From positions 1-49,752 of the IMG/VR virus record IMGVR_UViG_3300009082_000025: DNA of 49,752 bases. One strand, given 5' to 3'. The first letter of the stretch is position 1; each line of letters starts with the position of its first letter. Positions 19,514 through 28,382 of the stretch are shown piece after piece. The position numbers and the translations under genes are program-made. The stretch is from a virus. The notes under the pieces are model-generated. The model saw only the letters and a program-made list of their open reading frames with translations. It searched no databases and was not told the origin of the DNA.

Positions 19514-20662
19514 ATGAATCATCTTCCAGGCTTCCCGATTCAGGCTGACAGGTTCGACGGCGCGGCGTTCGGACGAGAGTGGACTTCATCGCCCGACCTC
19601 GTTCACAACCTCAACGCGCTGGAGCTGAGGGGTTCATTCCCGTTCGGGACCCAGGTGTTGGCGGTCGGTCCCGGAGCACCTTTCACTTCGATCATGGAAG
19701 CGCTGGAACACGCGGATGACTTGGATGGCCCGGTTGGGATCTTGTTGGCACCCAAGTACTGGGACGAAGACGTGATCATTCGCCGGGACGACGTTCACTT
19801 CAATGGGCTCGCCGGAGGGTTGGGCGGGGTCGTGATCAAGAGCGGCTGCGTCAGCGACTGTACGTTGGCGTCCATCGAGGCGTTCCGGCTGGCGTCGAGC
19901 CCAGACAAGGGCGACTTCTCAAAGCTCGTCCGTGACCCGACGATCCACTCCATCCCGCGCATCGTCACGTTCTCCAACTGTCGCTTCCATCGTCGTGTGA
20001 ACTCGCCTGTTTGGTTCGCCGGAACCGATGGTGTCTGGGACCCGTGGAACGGACTCGGTGGCGGACCGAAGTACAATCACGATTCGGCGCTCTACGGCTT
20101 CATGGCGTTGGGTGCGGCCGTTCCCAATACGGAGTTTCTGGACGACGTACTTGCCATGGTTACCGCCGTCACCGATACACCGGCCGGGGTGGTTCCCGAT
20201 GCGCCGTGCGGGTTCCTGTTCGTGAGAGCAGGGAACCCGGTTTTCTTGGGAGGCGTGGTCGGTGACGGTTGCCAGATGCACAATTGCGGTTCCTGCATGG
20301 TCATCCACGCGGGCGGCTTTGCGGGGATGGTCAACTTCTACGATGACACGGAACCGGAGCCAGCCGCATCGCCCCGACAGGGGTTCGGGATGATCGCATC
20401 GGAGGCGTTGGGCGGGTTGTTTGCCATCGGCAAGGATGGAAACAACGCGATGGCACTCAAGTCTCTGTTCGGGGGATGGAAGACGGAAGCGACCGCTGCC
20501 GGTCCCGCGACGGCCGCGACTCACGCCGGGTGTGTGAACATGGGTCCGCTGGAGATCACGAATGTTGGCCCGACACTTCTGGGGATGATGCCGCGCTACA
20601 TGGTCCCATGTGCCGGTGCCGGAGCGGCGGGCTACTCTGAAATCATCGGGCTGGGGACGTAG
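19514..20662 (+). CDS. beta-helix-like protein within the head module
   Basis: 382 residues from ATG 19514 (GAAGGAGAG upstream). An N-terminal segment (QADRFDGAAFGREW) leads into a PFTSIMEALEHADD helix and then strand-turn repeats rich in Gly, Asn and Val (DVHFNGLAGGLGGVVIKS, IVTFSNCRFH), the look of a pectate-lyase-type right-handed beta-helix. That fold is usual in tailspikes, but this gene lies among capsid genes, well upstream of the tail module. It may form a head fibre or a capsid-attached spike that touches glycans. No catalytic motif can be pointed out by eye. Confidence 0.6.
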   Translation: MNHLPGFPIQADRFDGAAFGREWTSSPDLVHNLNALELRGSFPFGTQVLAVGPGAPFTSIMEALEHADDLDGPVGILLAPKYWDEDVIIRRDDVHFNGLAGGLGGVVIKSGCVSDCTLASIEAFRLASSPDKGDFSKLVRDPTIHSIPRIVTFSNCRFHRRVNSPVWFAGTDGVWDPWNGLGGGPKYNHDSALYGFMALGAAVPNTEFLDDVLAMVTAVTDTPAGVVPDAPCGFLFVRAGNPVFLGGVVGDGCQMHNCGSCMVIHAGGFAGMVNFYDDTEPEPAASPRQGFGMIASEALGGLFAIGKDGNNAMALKSLFGGWKTEATAAGPATAATHAGCVNMGPLEITNVGPTLLGMMPRYMVPCAGAGAAGYSEIIGLGT

Positions 20663-20671
20663 GAGGAACAA

Positions 20672-20884
20672 GTGGGAACGATTGACATTGTTCGTTCATC
20701 GTTCGCTGATCTCCAGAGGCTGGCGAAGAAGTACAATGGGATTTGCGAGGGGAAGCCCGGTGTTTCCGAAGGACAGATCAACGATGTACGCCGCGACTTC
20801 TCCACCACCCCTCCGACCGTGTGGGTGAAGCAACGCAACGACTGGGTGAAAGCGCCTCAAGGACCGGTGGAAGAAGGTCCCTAG
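20672..20884 (+). CDS. hypothetical small protein
   Basis: 70 residues from GTG 20672 behind AGGAGGA. It is a single small alpha/beta unit: helix (IVRSSFADLQRLAKKY), loop (GICEGKPGVSEGQ), and a Trp-containing strand pair (TVWVKQRNDWVKAP). It sits between the beta-helix protein and the connector gene with short spacers on both sides. It may be an accessory of the beta-helix protein, but no evidence beyond adjacency supports that. Confidence 0.5.
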   Translation: MGTIDIVRSSFADLQRLAKKYNGICEGKPGVSEGQINDVRRDFSTTPPTVWVKQRNDWVKAPQGPVEEGP

Positions 20885-20905
20885 CAATCAGCGGAGGGCC
20901 CAAAG

Positions 20906-21616
20906 ATGTCCGGGTACATCACGGTTGCGGAAGTCAGGGCTGAAGGACTCCCGGATCCGCCGTCAGACGCGAAAGTCCAAGCGGCCATCGACCTCTGGAG
21001 CCAAGTCATCGACCGGCTCTGCCGTCAATGGTTCGAGTCTCGCCCGCTGACGATCCTGATGGACGGAAACGGGGCTGACACACTTTGGCTTCCGGTTCCG
21101 ATTATCACGGTCAGTGCTCTGTACATCAACGGCGACTTCGACCCCGTAAGCCAACCGTTGGACCCGGCATACTACGAAGTGTTCAACTCCCGCACGACGC
21201 CAGACGACCGTAAGAACCCGAAGGTGCAGCTCAAGCATGAGAAGCGGGACCTGTTCGAGAAGGTGCTTTGGGACGAGTATCCGATCTTCACCAAGGGGCA
21301 ACGGAACCAGAAATTGGTGGGGAACTTCGGGTACACGGAACCGGATGGTTCCACCCCACTCCTGATCAAGCGGGCGGTCCTGAAGCTGATCTCGAAGTCG
21401 CTGGCGGCGATGTATGCTGGTTGGCCTGCACTTCCGGCCCCTTCGGCTCCTGTGTCGAAGGAAGTAACGGACGGCCACTCCATCGAGTACGCAATCAGCA
21501 CGACTGCTTCCAGTGGGCTCATGGGGTTGACGGGCGACCCTGAGATCGTTCAGATCGTCCGAATGTACACCGGGCCCATGTCGGTCGCCGTTCCCGAATC
21601 TTACGATCTGGTGTAG
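20906..21616 (+). CDS. head-tail adaptor (connector ring) protein
   Basis: 236 residues. The N terminus (YITVAEVRAEGL, then DAKVQAAIDLWSQVIDRLCRQWF) is the helical hairpin typical of HK97 gp6/SPP1 gp15-type adaptors, which bind beneath the portal ring. A beta-rich middle and an Ala/Lys helix (LKLISKSLAAMYAGW) follow. It is longer than classical gp6 (about 110 residues), the extra being a beta insert around 50-130. It is followed two bases later by the probable stopper gene, giving the usual adaptor-stopper-completion order. Confidence 0.65.
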   Translation: MSGYITVAEVRAEGLPDPPSDAKVQAAIDLWSQVIDRLCRQWFESRPLTILMDGNGADTLWLPVPIITVSALYINGDFDPVSQPLDPAYYEVFNSRTTPDDRKNPKVQLKHEKRDLFEKVLWDEYPIFTKGQRNQKLVGNFGYTEPDGSTPLLIKRAVLKLISKSLAAMYAGWPALPAPSAPVSKEVTDGHSIEYAISTTASSGLMGLTGDPEIVQIVRMYTGPMSVAVPESYDLV

Positions 21617-21618
21617 CG

Positions 21619-22023
21619 ATGGTGATGCCGAACCTCATCCACCCGGTCTCTGTGAAGGTTGAAAGACTGGACGAGTCCGCGACCGTGTACGATGAGGACG
21701 CCCGCGAGCCGGTGAAGCAGGGTTCGAGGAAGGTCATGTACACTCTCCCAGCACAAGTGAACTGGGGCGCTCACAATGGGATGGATCCCTCCGACATCGG
21801 CCCCTCCGACAACGAGAGTGGATATGTCCTGTTCAGAAAGACAGAGTGCGTTGCGGCCGGATACCACCCTCAGCGAAAGGACCGCATCATCCAGATTGGG
21901 TCGCTCACCGGACTGACGCTGTATATCACATCCGTTCGCCCGATGGGGCACTACCCCGACCAGAGTGGGTACACGCTCTGGAAGTGTTCGTTCAGCGACC
22001 GCTCGCCGGTTGTTGAGGGGTAG
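21619..22023 (+). CDS. probable head-closure (stopper) protein
   Basis: 134 residues from ATG 21619 (ATG 21625 is an alternative). It is beta-barrel-like throughout, with strands VKVERLDESATVYDE, KVMYTLPAQVNWG and RIIQIGSLTGLTLYITSV, and no helices of note, which fits the SPP1 gp16/HK97 gp7-type stopper that seals the head after packaging. It lies directly between the adaptor and the tail-completion gene and abuts the latter with no spacer. Call is from fold appearance and gene order. Confidence 0.5.
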   Translation: MVMPNLIHPVSVKVERLDESATVYDEDAREPVKQGSRKVMYTLPAQVNWGAHNGMDPSDIGPSDNESGYVLFRKTECVAAGYHPQRKDRIIQIGSLTGLTLYITSVRPMGHYPDQSGYTLWKCSFSDRSPVVEG

Positions 22024-22629
22024 ATGCAGCTCAGACTGGTCGGCGGGTGGGATAAGTACATTCGGAAACTGTCTCCAGTTTCTCAAGCGAAGATTCGTCG
22101 GGCGTCGGACCTAGCGACACGGATAAATGCGCTCTATATGGTCCGCGAGATCAGGAAGCGGATCACGGCCGGAAACTACATCGACAACGCCGAGATGACA
22201 GTTGAGATCAAGGACTCCAGCAAGCCGCTGGTAGACAGCGGAAGGCTCTTTCAGGCGGTTACACATCGTCGGATTGCGCCGTCTGTGTACTTCGTTGGCG
22301 TGCTGAGGACTTCCAAGGCGTACAATACCGCGCTGATCGTGCACCAAGGCGCGGAGATCACGGTCACAACGAAGATGGAACAGATGTTCTTCCTACTCTG
22401 GTTGGTGACGACTGGAAAGATGAACATCAGCGACCTCAAGAGTGAACGGGCGCGAGCGCTGGCGAGGAAGGCGAAGAAGTCCGGCGGAACGATCATCCCG
22501 ATAAGCGGCGGGACGATTCACATCCCAGAGCGGAAGTTCATCCACGAGCCGTTCCTGGACCCGGCGCTCCGGGCGAAGATGAAGCTGTTCTGGAACTCGA
22601 TGATCGCGCGGGCGTTGAGGGCAGCATGA
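22024..22629 (+). CDS. tail completion / virion morphogenesis protein (Mu gpG or HK97 gp10-like)
   Basis: 201 residues starting at ATG 22024 right after the previous stop. Diagnostic elements are PLVDSGRLFQAVTHR near residue 70, a GAEITVTTKM hairpin, and IHIPERKFI near residue 170 before a C-terminal amphipathic helix. These match the family that joins head and tail or completes the tail in Mu-like and HK97-like phages. An extra helical stretch (SDLKSERARALARKAKK) is inserted before the IPERKF motif. Overlaps the next gene by ATGA. Confidence 0.7.
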   Translation: MQLRLVGGWDKYIRKLSPVSQAKIRRASDLATRINALYMVREIRKRITAGNYIDNAEMTVEIKDSSKPLVDSGRLFQAVTHRRIAPSVYFVGVLRTSKAYNTALIVHQGAEITVTTKMEQMFFLLWLVTTGKMNISDLKSERARALARKAKKSGGTIIPISGGTIHIPERKFIHEPFLDPALRAKMKLFWNSMIARALRAA

Positions 22630-23888
22630 GGACCCAGCTTCTTCCGAAAGTGTTTGAGTTCAGCGAGTCCTATCGCCAGTACATCGTGTTGTCCGACCCC
22701 GCGAAGATCGAGTTGGATTCCGTCAACAGCGTCGTCAAGCTGAAGGCCGACGACCATGACCACTATCCGACTGATGACGACATCTACGTGATGACACGTG
22801 AGACGACTCCGGGCGCTTGGAAGAAGTGGTACTTGCTGCTGATCGGTGTGACTCACGTGCATGTCGGTTTGACGACAGTTACCAGCCACAATGTCCGGCT
22901 CTCGAACGGGGTCAATCAGTACTACTGGAGTGGTGCGGCTTGGGTCGTCGCCGGGGCGAGCGACTGGAATACAGAAGCGGAGATCAACGCTCACATCCAG
23001 ACGTTCGCTTTCCGTCGCTTCCGCGTTGTGGTGAACCTCAAGACGACGAACCGTGACTACACACCGACGCTGTACTGGGTCAAAGTCGCTTGGGAGGGCG
23101 TGGTTTACTTCTGGGAGGACATCATCTACAGATCGCTCGTCAGGACGATGAAGAACATCGATTCCATCTCCGACTATCCCATCAAGTTGGTTGCGGCCTC
23201 ATCGACCATCGACCTAACGGCGAACCCGCTGGATTCCGGGTACGACATCACTTCCATCGACAGTGTGTTCGACCACAACACCGACCCTGACCACATGTTG
23301 GATCTGTTCGCCAGTTACAACCCCGTCACGAAGGTCATCACTCTCACGGGGGCGATTCCGGCCGGTCACGTCGCCTGGGTACGGTTTGTCTACAAACCGG
23401 CAATCGTCGTCGTCCAGGGGGTGGACTACAAGAGCGTTGCGAAGGTCCCAGCGGTTCTCATCGAGAACATCGAAGAAGTCGGCTCCACAACGCTACCCTG
23501 GAAGGATGGGGTGTTCGACAGAGCGTCAAGCGAAGTGGTTCAGTTTCAGGAGCCGTACTGTACGAACCTGCGCTTCAGTATAGTAGTCCTCACGCCGGGC
23601 AGCGTTGATTCGCTGCGGCTGAACGAGGACATCGTGAGGTACTTCGACACCAATCCCCTTCTGACGTCAGCGGCGCTCGATGAGCAGTACCGCTTCCAGA
23701 TGGCGTCGGAGTTTCAGGAGGCGTCCGAAGGGAATCTCACAGACCTCCGACGAACGAGGGCGTCAGCGCTGATCCACAACGTCCTCAGCTACCTGAAACC
23801 GGCTCTGAAGAGTTCCGATGGGTTGTCTCCGACGCGGCGAATCCGCCTGATCGGGGACTTGGAGACCGACATCCCCGTGTCTCCGTGA
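22626..23888 (+). CDS. neck/tail protein in the tail-terminator position
   Basis: 420 residues, coupled to the preceding gene by ATGA overlap. The N-terminal half is beta-rich (HVHVGLTTVTSHNVRLSNGV), a middle beta unit around 190-265 ends FVYKPAIVVVQG, and the last 140 residues (VPAVLIENIEEV, TNLRFSIVVLT, a C-terminal helix LIHNVLSYLKPALK) resemble tail terminator proteins, which form a ring on top of the tube and contact the head. Gene order (completion protein before, sheath after) supports that role. It would be an unusually large terminator with N-terminal extensions. Function inferred. Confidence 0.45.
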   Translation: MRTQLLPKVFEFSESYRQYIVLSDPAKIELDSVNSVVKLKADDHDHYPTDDDIYVMTRETTPGAWKKWYLLLIGVTHVHVGLTTVTSHNVRLSNGVNQYYWSGAAWVVAGASDWNTEAEINAHIQTFAFRRFRVVVNLKTTNRDYTPTLYWVKVAWEGVVYFWEDIIYRSLVRTMKNIDSISDYPIKLVAASSTIDLTANPLDSGYDITSIDSVFDHNTDPDHMLDLFASYNPVTKVITLTGAIPAGHVAWVRFVYKPAIVVVQGVDYKSVAKVPAVLIENIEEVGSTTLPWKDGVFDRASSEVVQFQEPYCTNLRFSIVVLTPGSVDSLRLNEDIVRYFDTNPLLTSAALDEQYRFQMASEFQEASEGNLTDLRRTRASALIHNVLSYLKPALKSSDGLSPTRRIRLIGDLETDIPVSP

Positions 23889-23906
23889 AGTGAGGAGGGA
23901 ACGACG

Positions 23907-26189
23907 ATGGTGGCAAGAGTTTACGGTCCAGTGCGAGCGGCGGGCGTCCGGGTCGAAGAACTGGACACGGAGAAGCCCATCGCGGAAGCAGCCCTGGGCG
24001 TCACAGGCTACGTGGGCGCGCTGGAGAAGGGGCCCAAGAACAAGCTGATCTCCATGTACGGCAAGCGTGACTTCCAGCGGAAGTGCGGCGGGCGCATCGC
24101 GGAGTCGCTGTTGCCGGATGCGGTCCAGGACTTCTTCGACCACTCCGAAGGCGCGGGCGAGGTTCACCTCATCCGCACGACAGACGGGACGGACGTGGCG
24201 GCGGAACGCTACATCTACGCCCGACGCATGACGGCGGGTGGTGGGCGTTTCCCCATCGCCAAGATCAGCGCCGACAACGGCGGAAAGTGGGGCGGCTGGG
24301 CGAAGATCCTGGGGGACAACAGTCTCGCCATCGGTGCGTTCACCGCGACGACGCTCACCACGGGCAAGACGATGCTCCTGGATGAGTGGAAGGGCGGCTA
24401 CCTGAAGCTGGACTTCGTCACGTCCAAGGTCTACAAGGTCCTGGGGAACACGACGGCGGGCGTGATCACCATCGAGTCGGATCAGAACATGCTGACCGAC
24501 CTCGGCACGCCGCCTCCGGCCGACCTGGGCTACACGCTGTACCGCGAGAATCTGGGGAAGGCAGTCAGCATCGAGTTCGGCAACGACGACGCGGAGCCGC
24601 TGGACCGCTTCTGGATGAAGGTCTACGTGGACGGTTCGCCGGTGAAGGTCTACGAACGCCTGAGCGTGGACCCCACTGACGAACGGTACATGAAGAAGGT
24701 CATCGAAGACGACGATGACAACTGGGAGATCGACATCTCCTGGCTCTGGACCGGCGGTTCGCTGTCGGACATTCGGCCCGGCTTCTGCGGCTTCGTCAAC
24801 GCGCTCACGGCGACGGAGCTGACCGTCAATCCCTTCTTCTGGGCGACCACTTCCCCGACCAGTGCGAACCCGGTGGTGACGCTGGGGGCGCTGACCTCCC
24901 TGATGAAGTGGGAGGACACGATCACCGTGACGGTCGGCGTTCTCCCGGCGTTCACGGCGACCAGCGCCAAGTTCGGTTCTTTGGGACCGGCTGGGTCCAT
25001 CGGCGTGGCGTACACTCCCACCACGCCGTTCCTTCCGCCGTTCACCGTCACGAACGGCGCCACCCCGCTCGCGCCCGGCGATGTGGTGACGATCCAGTAC
25101 ACCCCCTTCGCCCCGGACGCGCTCAAGGGCGGGAAGCTGTACCCGAAGATCAGCACCCTCGACAAGGTGTTCCCGATCACCGGGAATACCGTGAACACGA
25201 TCACCGTCATCGGGGACATGACCGGTCTGGCGGTCGCCGGGGATGAGTGGATGGTGACGGCTCCGCAGGAGCTGATGGGCGGCTATGACGGGCTGTCCGC
25301 ACTGTCGGATGCGCACTTCCTCCCGGCGTTGGATCCGTCTCTGTCGTACTTCAACGACTTGCGCGGGCAGAACAAGGGGCTCGTGAAGCTGGCAGCGCCG
25401 GGGAAGACGAGCAGCGTGATCCAGAAGGCGGGGCTGGCGTTCGCGGAAGCCAACTCCTGGCAGTGGCGCATCGAAGTTCCCTACGCCACGATCACCGAAG
25501 ACGGGTGTCTGAACTTCGTCAACAACACGCTGGGGCGCAACGACTTCGGCGTGGTCTGCTTCCCGTCGTTCATCTACGTGGCAGACCCGGACAAGCCGGA
25601 CATCCTCAAGCTGATCTCCGAGACTGGAGCCATCCACGGCCGTGAGGCCAAGGTGGCGACGACATACCAGGGCTACCACCGCGCCGAAGCGGGCGTGGTC
25701 GCCACCCTCCCCCGGATCAAGAAGCTGCCGACGGCGGAACGGTTGGATGAGGAGCGTCTCAACCCGGCCGGCATCGCCGTGATCAAGAAGATCAAGGGCA
25801 ACTACATGGTCTGGGGCGACCGGACCATCTCGCTGGATCCGGGCTGGGCGTTCAAGCACCAGCGCGAGCAGATGTCGCACTACATCAACACGCTCCGCGA
25901 GCAGTTCGAGTGGGCGATCTTCGACATCAACGACGCGCTGAGCGACACGCCGATCATGACATCCCTGATGGCCTACTTCTACGCGGAGTACCAGCACAGG
26001 GCGCTCAACAACGACTACCCGTTCAAGGAGGCGTGTTCGATCAAGATGGACGGGTCCATCAACACCGTCCTCACGCGGACGGCGGGCGACAAGATCGCGG
26101 AGATCAAGCTGCGCCTCGCCAACGTGACGGAACGGCTCGTGCTCCGCATCGGGAAGGCGGGCGTGTTCGAGGCGGTGTTCAGCGGCTAG
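23907..26189 (+). CDS. contractile tail sheath protein
   Basis: 760 residues from ATG 23907 behind GGAGGGA. The N-terminal part (GVTGYVGALEKGPKN, then VHLIRTTDG) and the C-terminal domain (GNYMVWGDRTISLDPGW, REQFEWAIFDIND, ERLVLRIGKAG) are clear sheath signatures; subunits polymerise around the tube and shorten on infection to drive it through the envelope. The protein is longer than many sheaths; the excess is in the middle (about residues 300-450), which is rich in Pro/Thr beta strands and likely forms Ig-like surface domains. Followed by a hairpin gap and a 70-residue gene. Confidence 0.9.
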   Translation: MVARVYGPVRAAGVRVEELDTEKPIAEAALGVTGYVGALEKGPKNKLISMYGKRDFQRKCGGRIAESLLPDAVQDFFDHSEGAGEVHLIRTTDGTDVAAERYIYARRMTAGGGRFPIAKISADNGGKWGGWAKILGDNSLAIGAFTATTLTTGKTMLLDEWKGGYLKLDFVTSKVYKVLGNTTAGVITIESDQNMLTDLGTPPPADLGYTLYRENLGKAVSIEFGNDDAEPLDRFWMKVYVDGSPVKVYERLSVDPTDERYMKKVIEDDDDNWEIDISWLWTGGSLSDIRPGFCGFVNALTATELTVNPFFWATTSPTSANPVVTLGALTSLMKWEDTITVTVGVLPAFTATSAKFGSLGPAGSIGVAYTPTTPFLPPFTVTNGATPLAPGDVVTIQYTPFAPDALKGGKLYPKISTLDKVFPITGNTVNTITVIGDMTGLAVAGDEWMVTAPQELMGGYDGLSALSDAHFLPALDPSLSYFNDLRGQNKGLVKLAAPGKTSSVIQKAGLAFAEANSWQWRIEVPYATITEDGCLNFVNNTLGRNDFGVVCFPSFIYVADPDKPDILKLISETGAIHGREAKVATTYQGYHRAEAGVVATLPRIKKLPTAERLDEERLNPAGIAVIKKIKGNYMVWGDRTISLDPGWAFKHQREQMSHYINTLREQFEWAIFDINDALSDTPIMTSLMAYFYAEYQHRALNNDYPFKEACSIKMDGSINTVLTRTAGDKIAEIKLRLANVTERLVLRIGKAGVFEAVFSG

Positions 26190-26236
26190 GGCGTGGGGTC
26201 ACTAGGGTCGGTCAGCAGGAGGCTGTAACCCGGTGA

Positions 26237-26255
26237 CGCCGCGCTGTATGCGGCG
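26237..26255 (+). terminator. small hairpin after the sheath gene
   Basis: CGCCGC (26237-26242) pairs with GCGGCG (26250-26255) around GCTGTAT. It sits in the 86-bp sheath/next-gene gap, and no T-tract follows. Partial terminator or mRNA-end stabiliser at best. Confidence 0.35.
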
Positions 26256-26275
26256 AGAGGGAGTGAGGAAGGAAG

Positions 26276-26488
26276 ATGACGAAGACACTCAAGCGGCTCA
26301 TGGGCGACGGCGGTGCGGGCTTCGACAAGAGCCACGGGCAGCCCGATCCGTTGTACGAGGTTCTGGGAGCGATCATCGATCAGCTCAACGACCTCACCAC
26401 TCAGTTCAACCAGCTGCGCGCCGACTACAACGCGGCCACCGTCCCGACGACGGCGACTGCCGTGACGCCCCGCGTGGTGAAGGAATGA
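26276..26488 (+). CDS. small protein between sheath and fibre genes
   Basis: 70 residues from ATG 26276 with GAGGAAGGAAG upstream. One central amphipathic helix (DPLYEVLGAIIDQLNDLTTQ) is flanked by a flexible N terminus and an Ala/Thr/Pro/Val-rich C terminus. The helix has coiled-coil spacing, so the protein may trimerise, for instance as a chaperone or collar for the beta-helix protein encoded next. This is suggested by adjacency and composition only. Confidence 0.5.
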   Translation: MTKTLKRLMGDGGAGFDKSHGQPDPLYEVLGAIIDQLNDLTTQFNQLRADYNAATVPTTATAVTPRVVKE

Positions 26489-26520
26489 TGAGGCGCTGAG
26501 GCAGCGCTGAAGGCAGGAGG

Positions 26521-27849
26521 ATGGTGATGTCGAGAGGTCATGCGGCAGGGTTCCCGCTTCCGAGCGATGCGCTGGATGGCGGAGGCGGACTGACGAAGGG
26601 TGGTTCCATCGAGGGCAAGGACGCCGTCACGCTGATGAACATCTTGTCCAACTGGATCAAGATCAGGGGCGTGGTCAATGTTCCGGGTGATCTTCCGACA
26701 AGCGGGATGGAGGACGGCGACCTGTACGCAGTGAAGGAAGCGGCGGGACCAGGGTCCGTTCCAGCGCTGTACATCTTCGATTTCGACACCACCACGTGGA
26801 AGAACGTGACCAACACCGGTCTGCCTGCGGCGCATCACGCGACGCATGAGAGCGGACCGGATGTGATCGACCTGTCCGTGATGCTCGCGGTTCCGGCGAT
26901 GATCCACCACGTGGACAGGAACTACACGGGGGCCGTGTCGAACGGTTCGCCACTGTTCCCGTTCAAGACGATCATGGCGGCCGTCACTGCCGTTGCTGCA
27001 ATCGGTGATCACGCGTACCACTCCATCAAGGTGGCGAGCGGGATCTACGCTGAGAACATCCTGCTCGAAAACCTGGGGTTGGAGTACGTCAAGATCGAAG
27101 GTGATGGGTACGTTTCCATCAATCCGGCCGCAGGGAACGCGCTCCAGTCCACGGCGAACAACGCCAACCTCAAGGCGCTCCTGCTCTCCAACGTCATCTT
27201 CGCAAAGCCGGTCGTCATCACGGGACCGGCTGGCGGGATGGGCTTCACCGACGTGATCTGGGACACGGTCAAGTTCACCGGAACCGCAACGCTGTCCGTG
27301 TCCTGCGTGAACAACTTCTCGATGATCAACCCGTACAGCGAGTGTGACGTGTCCTACGTGAACGTCAACTGGTCGTACATCGAGAGCGGCCAACTCCAGG
27401 GCAAGTTCGACTTCACTGCGGACGACACGTTGCCGATTCCGTCGGCAGGCAAGGACTGTACCACTCTCGTCAACGGCGTTTTCCAGAGCGGGAACGTCAC
27501 GTACACCATCGGTGGAACGGGAACTCAGACGGTCGCCGTCCAGGGATGTCGTTGGGGTTCCACCGCTGCGATCACGGTCCCGGCTGGTGTGTCAATCCTC
27601 GGGTACAACAGCTGGCTCCGGGGCACGCACACGAACAACGGGGCGATCACGCTTCGCAACGCGGCGACGGAAGGCTACATCGCCGGAGTGGGAACGCTGA
27701 CGATCACGGGCAACCCCGGCTCCCAGATCTACCTCGGAGGGACCGCGCCTGGCGACTGGGGCGGGCCGGGGGTTCCGGCCAACGTACAGGACGCGGTCAA
27801 CCGGCTTGCGGCACAACTCGCCATCGTTGGCGCAATGCCGATTCCGTAG
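26521..27849 (+). CDS. beta-helix fibre protein between sheath and tube
   Basis: 442 residues from ATG 26521 (AGGAGG upstream; ATG 26527 also possible). After an N-terminal linker containing VVNVPGDLP, a pectate-lyase-type beta-helix starts with FPFKTIMAAVTAV and continues in turns such as VKIEGDGYVSINP and LLLSNVIFAKPVVITG, ending near SQIYLGGTAP and a short helix (VQDAVNRLAAQLA). Three such beta-helix proteins occur in this window. A fibre gene between sheath and tube is unusual; it may be a collar or sheath-attached whisker that binds the host surface or host glycans. Confidence 0.6.
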   Translation: MVMSRGHAAGFPLPSDALDGGGGLTKGGSIEGKDAVTLMNILSNWIKIRGVVNVPGDLPTSGMEDGDLYAVKEAAGPGSVPALYIFDFDTTTWKNVTNTGLPAAHHATHESGPDVIDLSVMLAVPAMIHHVDRNYTGAVSNGSPLFPFKTIMAAVTAVAAIGDHAYHSIKVASGIYAENILLENLGLEYVKIEGDGYVSINPAAGNALQSTANNANLKALLLSNVIFAKPVVITGPAGGMGFTDVIWDTVKFTGTATLSVSCVNNFSMINPYSECDVSYVNVNWSYIESGQLQGKFDFTADDTLPIPSAGKDCTTLVNGVFQSGNVTYTIGGTGTQTVAVQGCRWGSTAAITVPAGVSILGYNSWLRGTHTNNGAITLRNAATEGYIAGVGTLTITGNPGSQIYLGGTAPGDWGGPGVPANVQDAVNRLAAQLAIVGAMPIP

Positions 27850-27879
27850 GCGTCTACAGGAAGTCAAGGAGGAAGAAAC

Positions 27880-28320
27880 ATGAAGGGCGCAATCCGTCCC
27901 AATCACATCCCCAAGAACAAGGGGAAGCTCATCGTGGCCGGGCTCCCTCCGCTCACGCTGACGACCATCAGCGAGATCCCGGAGGAAGTGGAGAAGGTGG
28001 ACATCCCCGACCGTACCACCGCGAGTGGCGGGCAGAAGAAGGCGGTGGAGTTCACTGCCACTCTCCCGCTCCACCACGATGCGGAAGTGGCAGCGGTCGA
28101 ATCCTGGTTCGTCCAGGGACAGGACCCCGTTCACCCGCTGTACAAGAAGGTCGGAACGCTGGTGCAGGAACGCATCGGCTTCGGGCTCCCGAAGACCTAC
28201 ACCCTGATCGGACTCTGGATCAGCAAGCGCCAGATCCCGAACATGGAGATGGTCAACGAAGGCGAGATGCAGGAACTGGAGCTGACCTTCCAGGCGGACA
28301 ACGTCATCCCCGTGACCTAG
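27880..28320 (+). CDS. tail tube protein
   Basis: 146 residues from ATG 27880 after AAGGAGG. The sequence alternates strands around a single helix (PLHHDAEVAAVESWF) in the pattern of the small gp19-like tube subunits of contractile tails, with the closing strand pair MQELELTFQADNVIPV. Size is right for a tube subunit (about 140-170 residues). It lies between sheath and tail chaperone, the expected order, and is followed by a hairpin at 28347-28367. Sequence identity to any named tube cannot be judged by eye. Confidence 0.7.
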   Translation: MKGAIRPNHIPKNKGKLIVAGLPPLTLTTISEIPEEVEKVDIPDRTTASGGQKKAVEFTATLPLHHDAEVAAVESWFVQGQDPVHPLYKKVGTLVQERIGFGLPKTYTLIGLWISKRQIPNMEMVNEGEMQELELTFQADNVIPVT

Positions 28321-28346
28321 TGGTCGGTGACGTCCTGTCCTCACAA

Positions 28347-28367
28347 GCCCGTCTACGAACGGCGGGC
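28347..28367 (+). terminator. hairpin after the tube gene
   Basis: GCCCGT at 28347-28352 pairs with ACGGCGGGC at 28359-28367 through one bulged base. Likely stabilises the 3' end of tube mRNA or partly terminates transcription before the low-copy chaperone gene. Confidence 0.4.
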
Positions 28368-28382
28368 AATTGGAGGTAGGAA

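Noticed and set aside
23763-25997. 744-codon open frame on the - strand opposite the sheath gene
   Set aside because: Composition is Arg/Val/His-rich and repetitive as expected from reading a GC-rich gene backwards; the sheath signatures on the + strand are unambiguous.
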